Shown: positions 20,601 through 27,627 of the stretch, piece by piece | Layout: each line of letters starts with the position of its first letter | Position numbering within the stretch: the stretch's first letter is position 1 | Assembly (NCBI GenBank): GCA_963799425.1 | Contig: CAWCXA010000017.1 | Coordinates: 372,001-436,000 of the forward strand | From: CAVWSM01 sp963799425 | Lineage (GTDB): Bacteria; Actinomycetota; Actinomycetes; Jiangellales; Jiangellaceae | Direction of reading: 5' to 3' | DNA: 64,000 nt | Translations under genes and position numbers: made by a program | The notes under the pieces: model-generated | The model's input: the letters and a program-made list of their open reading frames with translations, nothing else | Told to the model about the DNA's origin: nothing | The model's database searches: none

Positions 20601-20996
20601 GTGGCGATCCCGCAGGCCGACGAGCAACAGCGACTGTTGGCCAACCTCATCCTCACGGTCAACCGTGACTCCATGCCGCTGCCGAGGTTCTGGTACTTCC
20701 CTGGCGACGCCAAGGCCGTCATCGTGGCCACCGGTGACGATCACGGCAACAACGGCACCGAGGAGCGCATGGCGATTTACGACGGCAACAGCGCTGCGAG
20801 TTGCAGCGTTGCCGACTGGGAGGTGCCTGCGGTTCACGTCGTACATCTATCCGGACACCCCGATCTCCAACACGGACGCCAAGTCGTTCGAGGACAAGGG
20901 GTTCGAGGTAGGCCTGCACCCGGAGAACGGCTGCAACAACTTCACCCCGCAGAGTCTCCAGAACACCTACGTCAACGATCTGTCCGACTGGCGTGA
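14661..20996 (+). CDS. Giant secreted protein: DMFase large-subunit-like domain, Ig-like, three DUF4082 and six Big_5 repeats, C-terminal carbohydrate-enzyme region
   Basis: A 2111-residue open frame that is really the first four-fifths of a protein near 2700 residues. Residues 1-34 are a signal peptide ending AEA. About 50-525 resemble the N,N-dimethylformamidase large-subunit domain (GHDEYWSG, FMSGNEVFW, YGNNYDDG). An Ig-like domain follows at about 535-625. Three DUF4082 modules, each opening CPC-x-I, alternate with six Big_5 modules (see the repeat entries). A glutamine-amidotransferase-like domain begins near GPIAVVTSAANPF. The frame is lost near 20823, inside a polysaccharide-deacetylase-like domain (VIVATGDDHGNNGTEER). 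A TAGGGT hexamer at 14570-14575 and TTGGGGGAT before the ATG are plausible expression signals. Likely a surface or extracellular carbohydrate-active protein, with the substrate unknown. Confidence 0.85.
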   Translation: MGWALRPGVRWVSATAAGALVITLLIAGPQAEAAGPCDPPITNPVACENTKPGNPPSEWDVSGAGSSAIQGFATDISVDQGGTVGFKVDTTATRFRIDIYRLGFYGGQGARRVATLTDTATTATNQPNCLYVDNTGLEDCGNWSQSAAWTAPPDAVSGLYIAKLVATQGLTGASHVPFIVRDDDGQSPILFQTSDTTWQAYNTYGGNSLYVGQPDGRAHKVSYNRPFVTRGGTPEDWMFNAEFPTIRFLEANGYNVSYTTGVDSDRRGALIRQHQVFLSVGHDEYWSGTQRANVEAARNAGVHLAFMSGNEVFWKTRWESSVDGSGTPHRTLVTYKETHENAKVDPAGAAVWTGTWRDPRFSPPADGGRPENALTGQIFTVNCCTTDMTVDSTHRDLRFWRNTRVAALAAGQQTTLGSGVLGYEWDEDLDNGARPAGLIRMSETTDNGEVIQDYGNNYDDGTATHHLTLYRASSGAIVFGAGTVQWGWGLDDNHDEASGTADDAVRQATVNLLADMGVQPASLQQGLVAASASTDVTAPTSAIVSPGAGATVPVGQSVTISGTATDTGGVVGGVEVSTDNGQTWHPANGRSSWTYAWTPTQTGTATIRTRATDDSGRMETPTAGRSVAVGTGGSSPSCPCAIWPDTQAPATAMDGDTAAVELGVKFRASEAGQITGLRFYKGGASNGGTHLGRLWSSTGTKLAEATFTGETATGWQQVALSQPVQVVAGTTYVASYYAPQGRYSVNNNYFATATTRGPLTALANGTDGANGLYRYGSGGGFPTSTWQSSNYWVDVVFQPALDTSKPTVTTRSPAPGATGVLTGTPITATFNEPVTPQGVSYAVSNAGGAVAGSVGYDAATRTARFTPTAPLAAGTTYSVTLSGAQDAAGNVMLPDSWNFTTIPPDTVKPTVTTHLPATAAVDVVRTTAVSATFSEPIQAGTPSVTMSGPVGAITGTTSYDADAHTASFAPTTTLGASTTYNVTVSGAADTAGNVMDPVSWAFTTVAADTTKPTVTDRSPAPGATSVAVGTTVTTTFSEAVQQPTIAISVVPTGGTAVAGTTTYDTATRRATFAPSSPLAGQTQYTVTVSGARDTEGNTMDAVSWSFTTGSASTCPCTIWAPTATPATAAQSDRQAIEVGVKFRTSEAGLITGVRFYKGGANTGTHVGSLWSTSGVRLASVTFANETASGWQQANFSAPVAVTAGTTYVASYYSPNGRYAINSNYFTSATTRGPLTALANGTDGGNGVYRYASGGGFPTTSFNNSNYWVDVVFSPTTDTTKPVITAQSPTPGATGVTLGAVVSATFNEPVQPATIAVTLSGPGGAVAGAAQYDAATRAVTFTPAAALSASTQYSATISGAKDVAGNTMDPVTWSFTTQAVDSTPPSVTDRSPVADATGVPVGTTVTATFSEAVQQSTIVMSVTPAGGAAVAGSLGYDGPTRQVTFTPAAGLAATTTYFVSLTGARDIAGNVMDPIAWSFTTGAASFCPCSIFQSTVTPGTPASTDSSAAELGVKFRSSLPGFVTGIRFYKGSGNTGTHTGSLWTSSGTRLATATFTGETGTGWQTVTFASPVEVLANTTYVASYYAPVGRYAVDNSYFTSAVVRSPLTALANGTEGANAVYRYGNGGGFPTSSYQSSNYWVDIVFTTSAADTIAPTVVSRSPSAGQNGVPISAAVTATFSEPVQESTIQAAVSAPGGTPVAVSWSFDPAESRFVLTPVSPLAYSTTYTVQISGATDTADNVMAPLTWTFTTGAQPPPPPTQGPGGPIAVVTSAANPFTSYLAEIMRAEGLNEFRTVDVGAISASTLDAYDVVVLGEVVLTQAQVDSLTTWVQAGGNLIAMRPDAKLAGLLGLTAAPGTLTDTYLKVDVTTGPGAGITDQVIQFHGIANRYSLSGASTVATLYSSATAATTNPAVTVRTVGSNGGHAAAFAYDLAKSVVYTRQGNPASAGQERDDDNAGPIIRSDDMFVPSETEPGWLDMNKVAIPQADEQQRLLANLILTVNRDSMPLPRFWYFPGDAKAVIVATGDDHGNNGTEERMAIYDGNSAASCSVADWEVPAVHVVHLSGHPDLQHGRQVVRGQGVRGRPAPGERLQQLHPAESPEHLRQRSVRLA
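16572..19596 (+). repeat. Three DUF4082 modules inside the giant surface gene
   Basis: Three copies of a module of about 160 residues lie at about 16572-17055, 18000-18482 and 19116-19596. Each opens with a CPC motif, carries GVKFR, ITG(L/V/I)RFYKG, TTYVASYYAP or a close variant, the segment PLTALANGT and the closing SSNYWVD or SNYWVD. The protein copies are clearly more alike to each other than the intervening Big_5 modules are. At DNA level several stretches are nearly identical, so the region is prone to recombination or collapse in assemblies. Confidence 0.9.
17065..19917 (+). repeat. Six Big_5 (bacterial Ig-like) modules inside the giant surface gene
   Basis: Six modules of about 100 residues: three between DUF4082 copies 1 and 2 (about 17065-17370, 17374-17679, 17682-17990), two between copies 2 and 3 (18490-18795, 18797-19110) and one after copy 3 (19609-19917). 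Each begins D-x-x-x-P-x-(V/I)-T, contains TFSEPV, TFSEAV or TFNEPV, and ends SWSFTTG or a close variant. They are spacer and adhesion-type domains that would project the N- and C-terminal enzymatic regions from the surface. Confidence 0.88.
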
Positions 20997-22742
20997 TGCC
21001 TACCCGAGCCTGCGGGCGCCGGTGTCCAACCGGTTCCACTGTCTCGTCTGGAGCGACTGGGGTAGCCAGTTCGAGACCGAGCTGTCGCATGGCATCCGCC
21101 TCGACACCAACTACTACTACTGGCCGGGCCGATGGATCGCCAACCGTCCGGGGTTCATGACCGGCTCAGGTATGCCCATGCGATTCGCCAGCGAGACGGC
21201 ACCATCGTCGACGTCTTCCAGGCGACACGCGGATGACAGACGAGCTGGCAGAGCTATCCGTTCACGCCCGATACGCTCCTTGATCGCGCGTTCGGGTCAT
21301 CGGTTACTTCGGTTTCTTCACGGCCAACATGCACACCGACAACGGTGAGACCGTCCAGGATGAAGCGCTGGTGACATTGGCACGCAGCCGAGGTGTCCCC
21401 TATCATCTCGGCCGCGCAGTTGCTGACCTGGGCCGAAGCGGCGCGACGCGTCGTCGTTCGGCAGCCTCAACTGGACCGGCTCGGCACTGACATTCACGGT
21501 CACGTCGGCACCGGGGCCAACAACCTGGGCGCGATGGTCCCACTGCCGGTCCCGGTGGCGGGTGTTATCGACCATCAACGCGTCGGCGACGGCGTCTTCT
21601 TTACCCTGCAGACGATCAAGGGCATCGAATACGCCGTGTTCAACGCGGCGGCCGGGTCCTACACCGCCAGCTATTCGGCGGCTTCCGGCGCGCCGTTCAT
21701 TGCGGCAGCGGAATCGTCCATGGCGTCCGACGGCACGGCGACGTTGGCCTGGACCACCGACGAGCCTGCCACCGGCGAGGTCTTCCTCGGCACCCGCACC
21801 GACTGCCTAACGTCGATGACGGCCGAGGCCGGGACCGCCGGCGACGACGAGGTAGTCCTGGACGACCTCCAGCCGGGAGGACCTACTACTACCGGGTTCC
21901 GCCTCGCACCCCAACGGCAACCACACCGTGTCGCCGGAGAGCTCGGAGCCTGCCGACAAGCTAGTCGTGCCAGAGGCCGATTCCACGGCTTCGCGGTGCA
22001 GAAGGTCGAGGTCTCGCCGTGCCGACGGCACGGCCGTCGTCGCTGCGCACCGCCGACCCGTCTGACTCGACAGTGAGGTTTCGCGCTCCCTGGCAGCTCG
22101 ACGGGACCGCATACTCCGGTCAGCTCGTGACGGAGCACGAGGGGCTCGTCGACGACCTCAAGCCGGTGTCGACACGCTTTCACGGTCGAGTCTCGTGACC
22201 TGAGCGGCAACGCCTCGGTGCCGTCGGACCAGCGGACCTTCCGTACGCCGAGGCGGGCGTCGCCGACCATACCGTCGGCGGCCTTGGGCCGGCGACGAAA
22301 CCGGAACAGTCCAGGTCGACGACGCTACTGGCGACCTGACCCTGGCGGTGCATCTCCGGCGAGCGGGCACGTTCCGCTGTCGCGTCCGATTCGCGGCCAT
22401 TGCGACATGGGACCGCCCCGTCTGGGAGGCCTCGATCCCCAATGGCGCCACCCTGAGTGTCGGTGCGCACCGGCAGCACCACCGAGCCCGACGCCACCTG
22501 GACCGAGGAGCAGGTCATCGACAGACGGTCATCGTGGTCCGCCTCACGCTACCTGCGGTACGAGCTCCGCATCCAGCCCAGGACGGAAGCGGTTGCCCTC
22601 GATCGACTCCATCGGGTTCACCCACACCTCGCCGCCGCCGGCTCATGCGCCGTCCGAGATGGAGGCGAGCGGCAGCCACGATTGGGCGACTGAGTTTGGC
22701 CGAACCCCGGAAATGACTGGTGAGGCCCGGGCAACTGGATGA
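20823..22742 (+). pseudogene. Frameshifted 3' end of the giant surface gene (deacetylase-like and Fn3-like regions)
   Basis: Continuation of the 14661 gene in many short frames. Conserved text can be followed by switching frame about every 50-300 bases. GFEVGLHPENGCNNF and NYYYWPGRWIANRPGF come first, then FFTANMHTDNGETVQDEA, SAAQLLTWA and FTLQTIKGIEYAVFNAAAG. These fit a polysaccharide-deacetylase or glycosyl-hydrolase-like fold. TATLAWTTDEPATGEVFLG and VVLDDLQPGG then mark a purple-acid-phosphatase/Fn3-like module that appears twice. The last readable part is IGFTHTSPPPAHAPSE. Nonsense substitutions are not obvious apart from the shifts, so the amino-acid sequence seems conserved. One late frame stops at 22742, overlapping the next start as ATGA, and another stops at 22693. 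Confidence 0.7.
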
Positions 22743-23805
22743 CGAAGGCCGACGTTGGGGGAGCAAGCGACGTGGGCATCGATCCTGTCGGCGTCGCCGT
22801 GGTCGGCACCCGCTACTGGCGACCCAACCCGATCCGCGACGCCGCGTCGCCTCACACACGGCTCCTCTGGGTATGCCGACCTCGACGAGCAGCGTGCGGC
22901 ACGCGTCGTCGGGCCGTACAGCACGGTCCGGGTTACCAGCAAGCTGTCGGACGTGCTGGCGGACCCTGACGTCGAGGCGGTGGCAGTCGCGACACCTGCG
23001 CGGACGCATGCGGAGGTCGTGCTCGCGGCCATCGCCGCGGGCAAGCACGTGCTTGTCGAGAAGCCGCTGGCGGCCTCCACGTCGAGGGTCAGCGGTTGGT
23101 CCGTGCGGCGGAGGAGGAGCGGGTCGTGCTGATGTCGACCACGCCTATTGCTGCACACCCGCGGTGGCCCGCGTCCGCGAGACCATCCAGTCCGGCGTCC
23201 TTGGCGACCTGCAGTTCTTCGACTCGGTGCGCATCGACCTCGGTCTCGTCCAGCGCGACGTCGATGTGCTCTCGGACTTGGCGCCGCACCGACCGTCGAT
23301 CCTCGACCACGTGCTGCCGGACGGTGTCGTGCTTGAAGCCGTCGCCGCCCACGGCGCCGATCCCATCGGGGCCGGCGAGGCGTGCATCGCCTTGTCACCG
23401 TGCAGCTGTTGGCGGCGCCATCGCACGCTCGCATGTCGACTGGCTCGGCCCGACCAAGGTTCGCACGACCATCATCGGCGGCTCCCAGCGGACTTGTCGG
23501 GACGACCTCGATCCTCACAGCGCGTTTCCGTCTTCGACCGCGGTGTCGACCTCGGCACGGCTGACGACTGGCACGGAGAGCGGCGCGAGGCCATGATCTC
23601 TTACCGTTCCGGCGACATGATCGTCCCGGCCCTGCCCGACGAGAGGCGCTGCTCGAAGTGATGGCTGAGTTTACGACGTCGATTCGAGACGGACGCGGCC
23701 ACGTACGTCGGCCGGGCGGGCCTGCGGGTCCTCGACCTGCTCGAGGCGTCGTCACGCCAGCCTCGATACCGCGGCGCGGTCGTTCCGCTGCGAGGTGTCC
23801 GATGA
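22739..23805 (+). pseudogene. Gfo/Idh/MocA-family nucleotide-sugar dehydrogenase, frameshifted several times
   Basis: NAD(P)-dependent sugar oxidoreductase, probably a 3-dehydrogenase of the WbpB/WlbA type. The N-terminus reads GVAVVGT-YW, the Rossmann Gly loop with damage nearby. SDVLADPDVEAVAVATPA and AAGKHVLVEKPLA (the EKP signature) follow, all in one frame to about 23085. The frame then changes near 23090, 23150 and 23385, and again towards the end. DLAPHRPSILDHVLPDG and ATTLR-type text remain visible across frames. The last frame ends VPLRGVR with the stop at 23803-23805, and the next gene's ATG (23802) overlaps it. The undamaged length would be about 355 residues, normal for the family. 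In context it acts with the 6-dehydrogenase, a DegT enzyme and the WbpD-like acetyltransferase. Confidence 0.78.
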
Positions 23806-24808
23806 GCGCCGCGGTTGCGATCAAGGGCGCCCGAGCCGTTGTCACGGGCGGCGCCGGCACTGTCGGCTCCCACATCGTCGACCAGCTCGTCCGGAGTGGA
23901 GCGGCCGACGTCGTCGTGCTCGACAACCTGGTGCGGGGGAGACGCAGCAATCTCACATGGGCCACCGAGCATGGGCCGGTGTCCCTTGTCGAAGGTGACA
24001 TCCGCGATCGCGCGCTGCTCAAGGATCTGATGGTCGACCGCGACATCGTGTTCCACCAGGCTGCCATCCGCATCACCCAATGCGCGACCCAAGGCTCGCC
24101 CTGGAGGTGCTGGTCGACGGGTCGTTCGATGTCCTTGAGGCGGCGGCGGCGGCAGGCGTACGAAAGGTGGTGGCCGCGTCGTCAGCCTCGGTCTACGGCC
24201 AGGCCGAGACGTTTCCCACCGCCGAGCACCACCACCCATACGCCAACGACACCTTCTACGGCGCGGCGAAGGCCTTCAACGAAGGGATGTTGCGCAGCTT
24301 CCACGCGATGTTCGGGCTCGACTACGTCGCGCTGCGCTACTTCAACGTATACGGCACACGGATGGACGTGCACGGGCTCTACACCGAGGTCCTCGTGCGC
24401 TGGATGGAACGCATCGACGCCGGGCAACCGCCGTTGATCCTCGGCGATGGCAACCAGACGATGGACTTCATCGAGGTCAGCGACGTCGCTCGCGCCAACA
24501 TCCTGGCGGCGGAGGCCGACGTGACCGATGTCGTGCTCAACGTTGCCAGTGGCACCGAAACCAGCCTGCGCGGGCTTGCGGCCACGCTGCTGTACGTCAT
24601 GGACTCCGAGCTCGACCTGGAGTTCGGGCCTGCCCGCGCCGTCAACGGGGTGACACGCCGGCTTGCCGACACCGCGCGCGCAGCCGAGTTGGTCGGGTTC
24701 GCCGCGCAGGTGGACCTCGAGCATGGGTTGCGCGACCTTGTCCACTGGTGGCGGGCCGAGCGTGCCGCCGGGCGCAGTCTCGAGACCGGTGCCCGGGTGT
24801 CCGCATGA
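23802..24808 (+). pseudogene. NAD-dependent epimerase/dehydratase (GalE/WbpP-like SDR), frameshifted once
   Basis: Extended SDR that epimerises or otherwise modifies a nucleotide sugar. The Gly motif is TGGAGTVGSHI, then VVLDNLVRG and VEGDIRD. The frame breaks near 24075, just after HQAAIRITQCA. It resumes as DPRLALEVLVDGSFDVLEAA, with ASSASVYG, the catalytic Y-x3-K in FYGAAKAFNE, and ALRYFNVYGTRMD. The rejoined length is about 335 residues. The start overlaps the preceding stop by 4 bases and the end overlaps the next start by 4 bases, so this is a translationally coupled cassette. The HQAAIR variant is common in WbpP- and TviC-like enzymes, but the sugar is not certain. Confidence 0.82.
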
Positions 24809-25941
24809 TCCCCGTGCAGCGGCCAGTGCTGGGGCAGGAGGAGGCCGAGGCCGCCGCGACTGCAGTGCTGTCGGGCTGGGTGGCTCAAGGTCCGCGGGTG
24901 GAGGAGTTCGAGCGCCGGTTCGCGGCTCGGGTGGGAGCGACGCACGGCATCGCGGTGTCGTCCTGCACGACGGGGCTGCACCTGGGGCTGCTCGTGCTCG
25001 GCGTGGGGGAGCGAGACGAGGTCGACGTGCATCGTTCTCGTTCATTGCGACGACGAGTGCAGTGCGTTACGCAGGTGCGCGTCCGGTGTTTGCCGACGTT
25101 GACGTAGCGACGGGCAACCTGACCTGGGAGACCGTCGAGCCGGTTCTCACGCCGTCGACGAAGGTGGTCATCGTCGTCCACCAGGCCGGTGTGCCGGCGG
25201 ACGTCGACCGGTTGCGAGCCGTGCGGACCACGCGGCATCGCGGTGCTCGAAGATGCTGCCTGCGCCATCGGGGCCACGCACTACGGTCGGCCGGTCGGCG
25301 AGGGGTCCGACGTGGCGGCATGGTCCTTCCATCCGCGGAAGATCATCACCACGGGGGAGGGCGGCATGCTGACGGTCGACCGCCCGGGCTGGGCAAAACG
25401 CCTGCGACGCCTGCGCGAGCACGGCATGGACATCAGCGCCGCCGACCGGCATGCCAGCGGACGCGTTGTCCTCGAGAGCTACCTCGAGGTCGGCTTCAAC
25501 TACCGCATGACCGACATCCAGGCCGCGGTCGGGTTGGTTCAGCTGCGCCGGCTGGAGGAGATCATCGGCCGGCGCCGGTCGCTGGCGGCGCGCTACCACG
25601 CCTTGCTCGATGGGCTGCCGGGCTTCCGCCTGGTGTGCGATCCCGACTATGGCACCACCACCTACCAGTCGTTTTGGGTTGTGCTTCCCGACGACTTCCC
25701 GATGAGTCGGAACGACCTGCTGGACGTCCTTGCCTCCGCCGGTGTTTCCGCGCGGCGCGGCATCATGGCGGCCCACCGCGAGCCGCCCTACGCCGACCTG
25801 CCGCACGTGCCGTTGCCGGTGACCGAACATCTCAGCGACCGCTCGCTGATTCTGCCGCTGTTCCACGACATGACCGAGTCCGACCAGGACCGGGTCGTCG
25901 AGGTGCTGGCCGGTGCGGCCCGTTCGCGAGGTGCCGCATGA
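24805..25941 (+). pseudogene. DegT/DnrJ/EryC1/StrS sugar aminotransferase 1, frameshifted twice
   Basis: PLP-dependent aminotransferase that converts a keto-sugar nucleotide to the amino sugar. It opens MIPVQRPVLGQEE, and SSCTTGLHLGLLVLGVG is the substrate/PLP phosphate region. The frame breaks near 25030, where one C looks lost in the codons before SFSFIATTSAVRY, and near 25225 before GIAVLEDAACAIG. The ED-x-A motif binds the PLP ring. The Schiff-base Lys is in WSFHPRKIITTGEGG. The C-terminal half (25226-25941) is fully open. The rejoined length is about 378 residues. Resemblance to PglE- and WbpE-like enzymes suggests a 4-amino product from the 4,6-dehydratase at 2168, but a 3-amino product is also possible. 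Confidence 0.83.
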
Positions 25942-27046
25942 CCGCCGGGGTGCCGCTGGTTGACCTCGCCGTCCAGCACGAGGCGGTCAAGACCGAGGTC
26001 GCCACAGGTCTCGCCGAAGTCATGGCGGCCGGCGATTTTATCGGCGGCAAAGCGGTGCGTGCCTTCGAATTGGAGTACGCCGACTTCCTCGGCGTGGCGC
26101 ACTGTGTCGGCGTCGGCAACGGCACCGATGCCCTGGAACTCGCGCTGCGCGCGGTCGACATCGGACCGGGCGACGAGGTCGTGCTCCCGACGCACACGTT
26201 CGTCGCCACCGCCGAAGCCGTTGTCCGCGCTGGCGCGCACCCGGTGCTGGTCGACGTCGACTCCGACTACCTGCTGATCGACCCCGACCACGTCCTGTCT
26301 GTGGTGAGCCCGCGGACGCGCGCGGTGATGCCCGTGCATCTCTACGGTCAAGTCGCTCCGGTCGAGGCGCTGCCGGCGAGTTGCAAGCAGCCGGGATCAC
26401 GATCATCGAGGACGCCGCGCAGGCTCAGGGTGCGCTCCGACACGGGAGGCCCGCCGGCGACTGGGGTGACCTCGCCGGCACGAGCTTCTACCCGGGGAAG
26501 AACCTGGGCGCCTACGGCGATGCGGGTGCGGTCCTGACCGGCTCTGCCGAGCTGGCCGAACGCATACGGCTGCTCTCGGCGCACGGCGAGCGGGCGAAGT
26601 ACGACCACGTGACGATGGGCTTCAACTCCCGACTCGACACCATGCAGGCGGTGGTTCTGCGCGCCAAGCTGCGCCGGTTGGCGGAGTGGAACGACTCACG
26701 TCGCGCCGCTGCCCAGCGCTACGCCGAGTTGCTCACCGGCATCGAGGATGTCCGCCTCCCTGGGACGGTCCCCGGCAATGATCATGTCTGGCACCTCTAC
26801 GTGGTCCGGGTGCCGCGGCGCGACGATGTCCTGCAACACCTTCGAGATGTGGGGATCGGGGCCGGCATCCACTACCCGGTTCCGGTGCACCTGCATCCGG
26901 CGTTCGCCGAGCTCGGGTATCGCCGGGGCGAATTCCCCGTCGCGGAGGCGGCCACGCAGGAAATCCTGTCGCTGCCCATCTACCCCGGGATCACCGAGGC
27001 CCAACAGCTGCGGGTCGTCGACGCACTGAAAGAGGCACTCCATTGA
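25938..27046 (+). pseudogene. DegT/DnrJ/EryC1/StrS sugar aminotransferase 2 (FdtB/WbpE-like), frameshifted once
   Basis: Second PLP-dependent sugar aminotransferase, about 369 residues once rejoined. It begins GVPLVDLAVQHEAVK, with FIGGKAVRAFE and CVGVGNGTDALELALRA. The frame breaks near 26377 between PVEALPA and the resumed ELQAAGITIIEDAAQAQGA, again one base short. The Schiff-base Lys is in TSFYPGKNLGAYGDAG, and HYPVPVHLHPAF is the typical C-terminal substrate loop. This pattern is that of 3-aminotransferases such as FdtB, QdtB and WbpE. The direct coupling to a WbpD/QdtC-like acetyltransferase supports a 3-amino product. The start overlaps the previous gene as ATGA. Confidence 0.84.
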
Positions 27047-27627
27047 CGCCTGACGGCGTGTTCGTGCACCCGCGCGGGCTATGCGAGAGCGAGTTCGTCG
27101 GTGCGGGCACCCGCGTATGGGCTTTCGCCCACGTTCTGCCGGGCGCCAAGATCGGCGTCGACTGCAATGTGTGTGACCACGCGTTCGTAGAGACTGGCGC
27201 CGTTGTTGGCGACCGCGTGACCATCAAGAACGGCGTGCTGATCTGGGACCGAGTCACTATCGAGGACGACGTCTTCCTCGGTCCCGCCGTCGTGTTTACC
27301 AACGACCTGCGACCGCGCGCCGCTATCAAGCGCGGCAGTGACGCCTTCCTGCCCACGCGGGTGGAGAGGGGCGCGACACTCGGAGCCAATGTGACAGTGG
27401 TATGCGGCACAACCATTGGCCGCCACGCGTTCGTGGCAGCTGGGGCGGTGGTGACGAGAGACGTCCCTCCCCATGCGCTCGTCGTCGGCAACCCTGCGCG
27501 GCACATCGGCTGGGTATGCGTCGACGGCGTGCGACTCGACGATGACCTGGTGTGCCCGGAATGCAGCACTGCCTACCTCACCGCCGGCGCGGGTCTGGTG
27601 AGGAAACGTGACTCAGGGGCTGCATGA
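27043..27627 (+). CDS. Nucleotide-sugar N-acetyltransferase, left-handed beta-helix (WbpD/WlbB/QdtC-like)
   Basis: Acetyl-CoA-dependent N-acetyltransferase of 194 residues. Hexapeptide repeats run from about residue 15 to 150: AFVETGAVVGDRVTIKNGV, then WDRVTIEDDVFLGP. VVFTNDLRPR is the family's conserved Asn-Asp substrate loop, and VTRDVPPHALVVGNPARHIGW closes the helix. A short tail has two Cys (CPEC). The TTG start at 27043 overlaps the aminotransferase stop as TTGA, which argues for coupling. The WbpD/WlbB group N-acetylates the 3-amino group of UDP-2-acetamido-3-amino-glucuronate, so its neighbours fit that pathway. A QdtC-type role on a 6-deoxy sugar cannot be excluded. Confidence 0.87.
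   Translation: MTPDGVFVHPRGLCESEFVGAGTRVWAFAHVLPGAKIGVDCNVCDHAFVETGAVVGDRVTIKNGVLIWDRVTIEDDVFLGPAVVFTNDLRPRAAIKRGSDAFLPTRVERGATLGANVTVVCGTTIGRHAFVAAGAVVTRDVPPHALVVGNPARHIGWVCVDGVRLDDDLVCPECSTAYLTAGAGLVRKRDSGAA

Noticed and set aside
514..26400. Programmed ribosomal frameshifting in the broken genes
   Set aside because: No slippery heptamer with a downstream structure is common to the breaks, and many families affected (GT4, DegT, SDR) are never known to use it.
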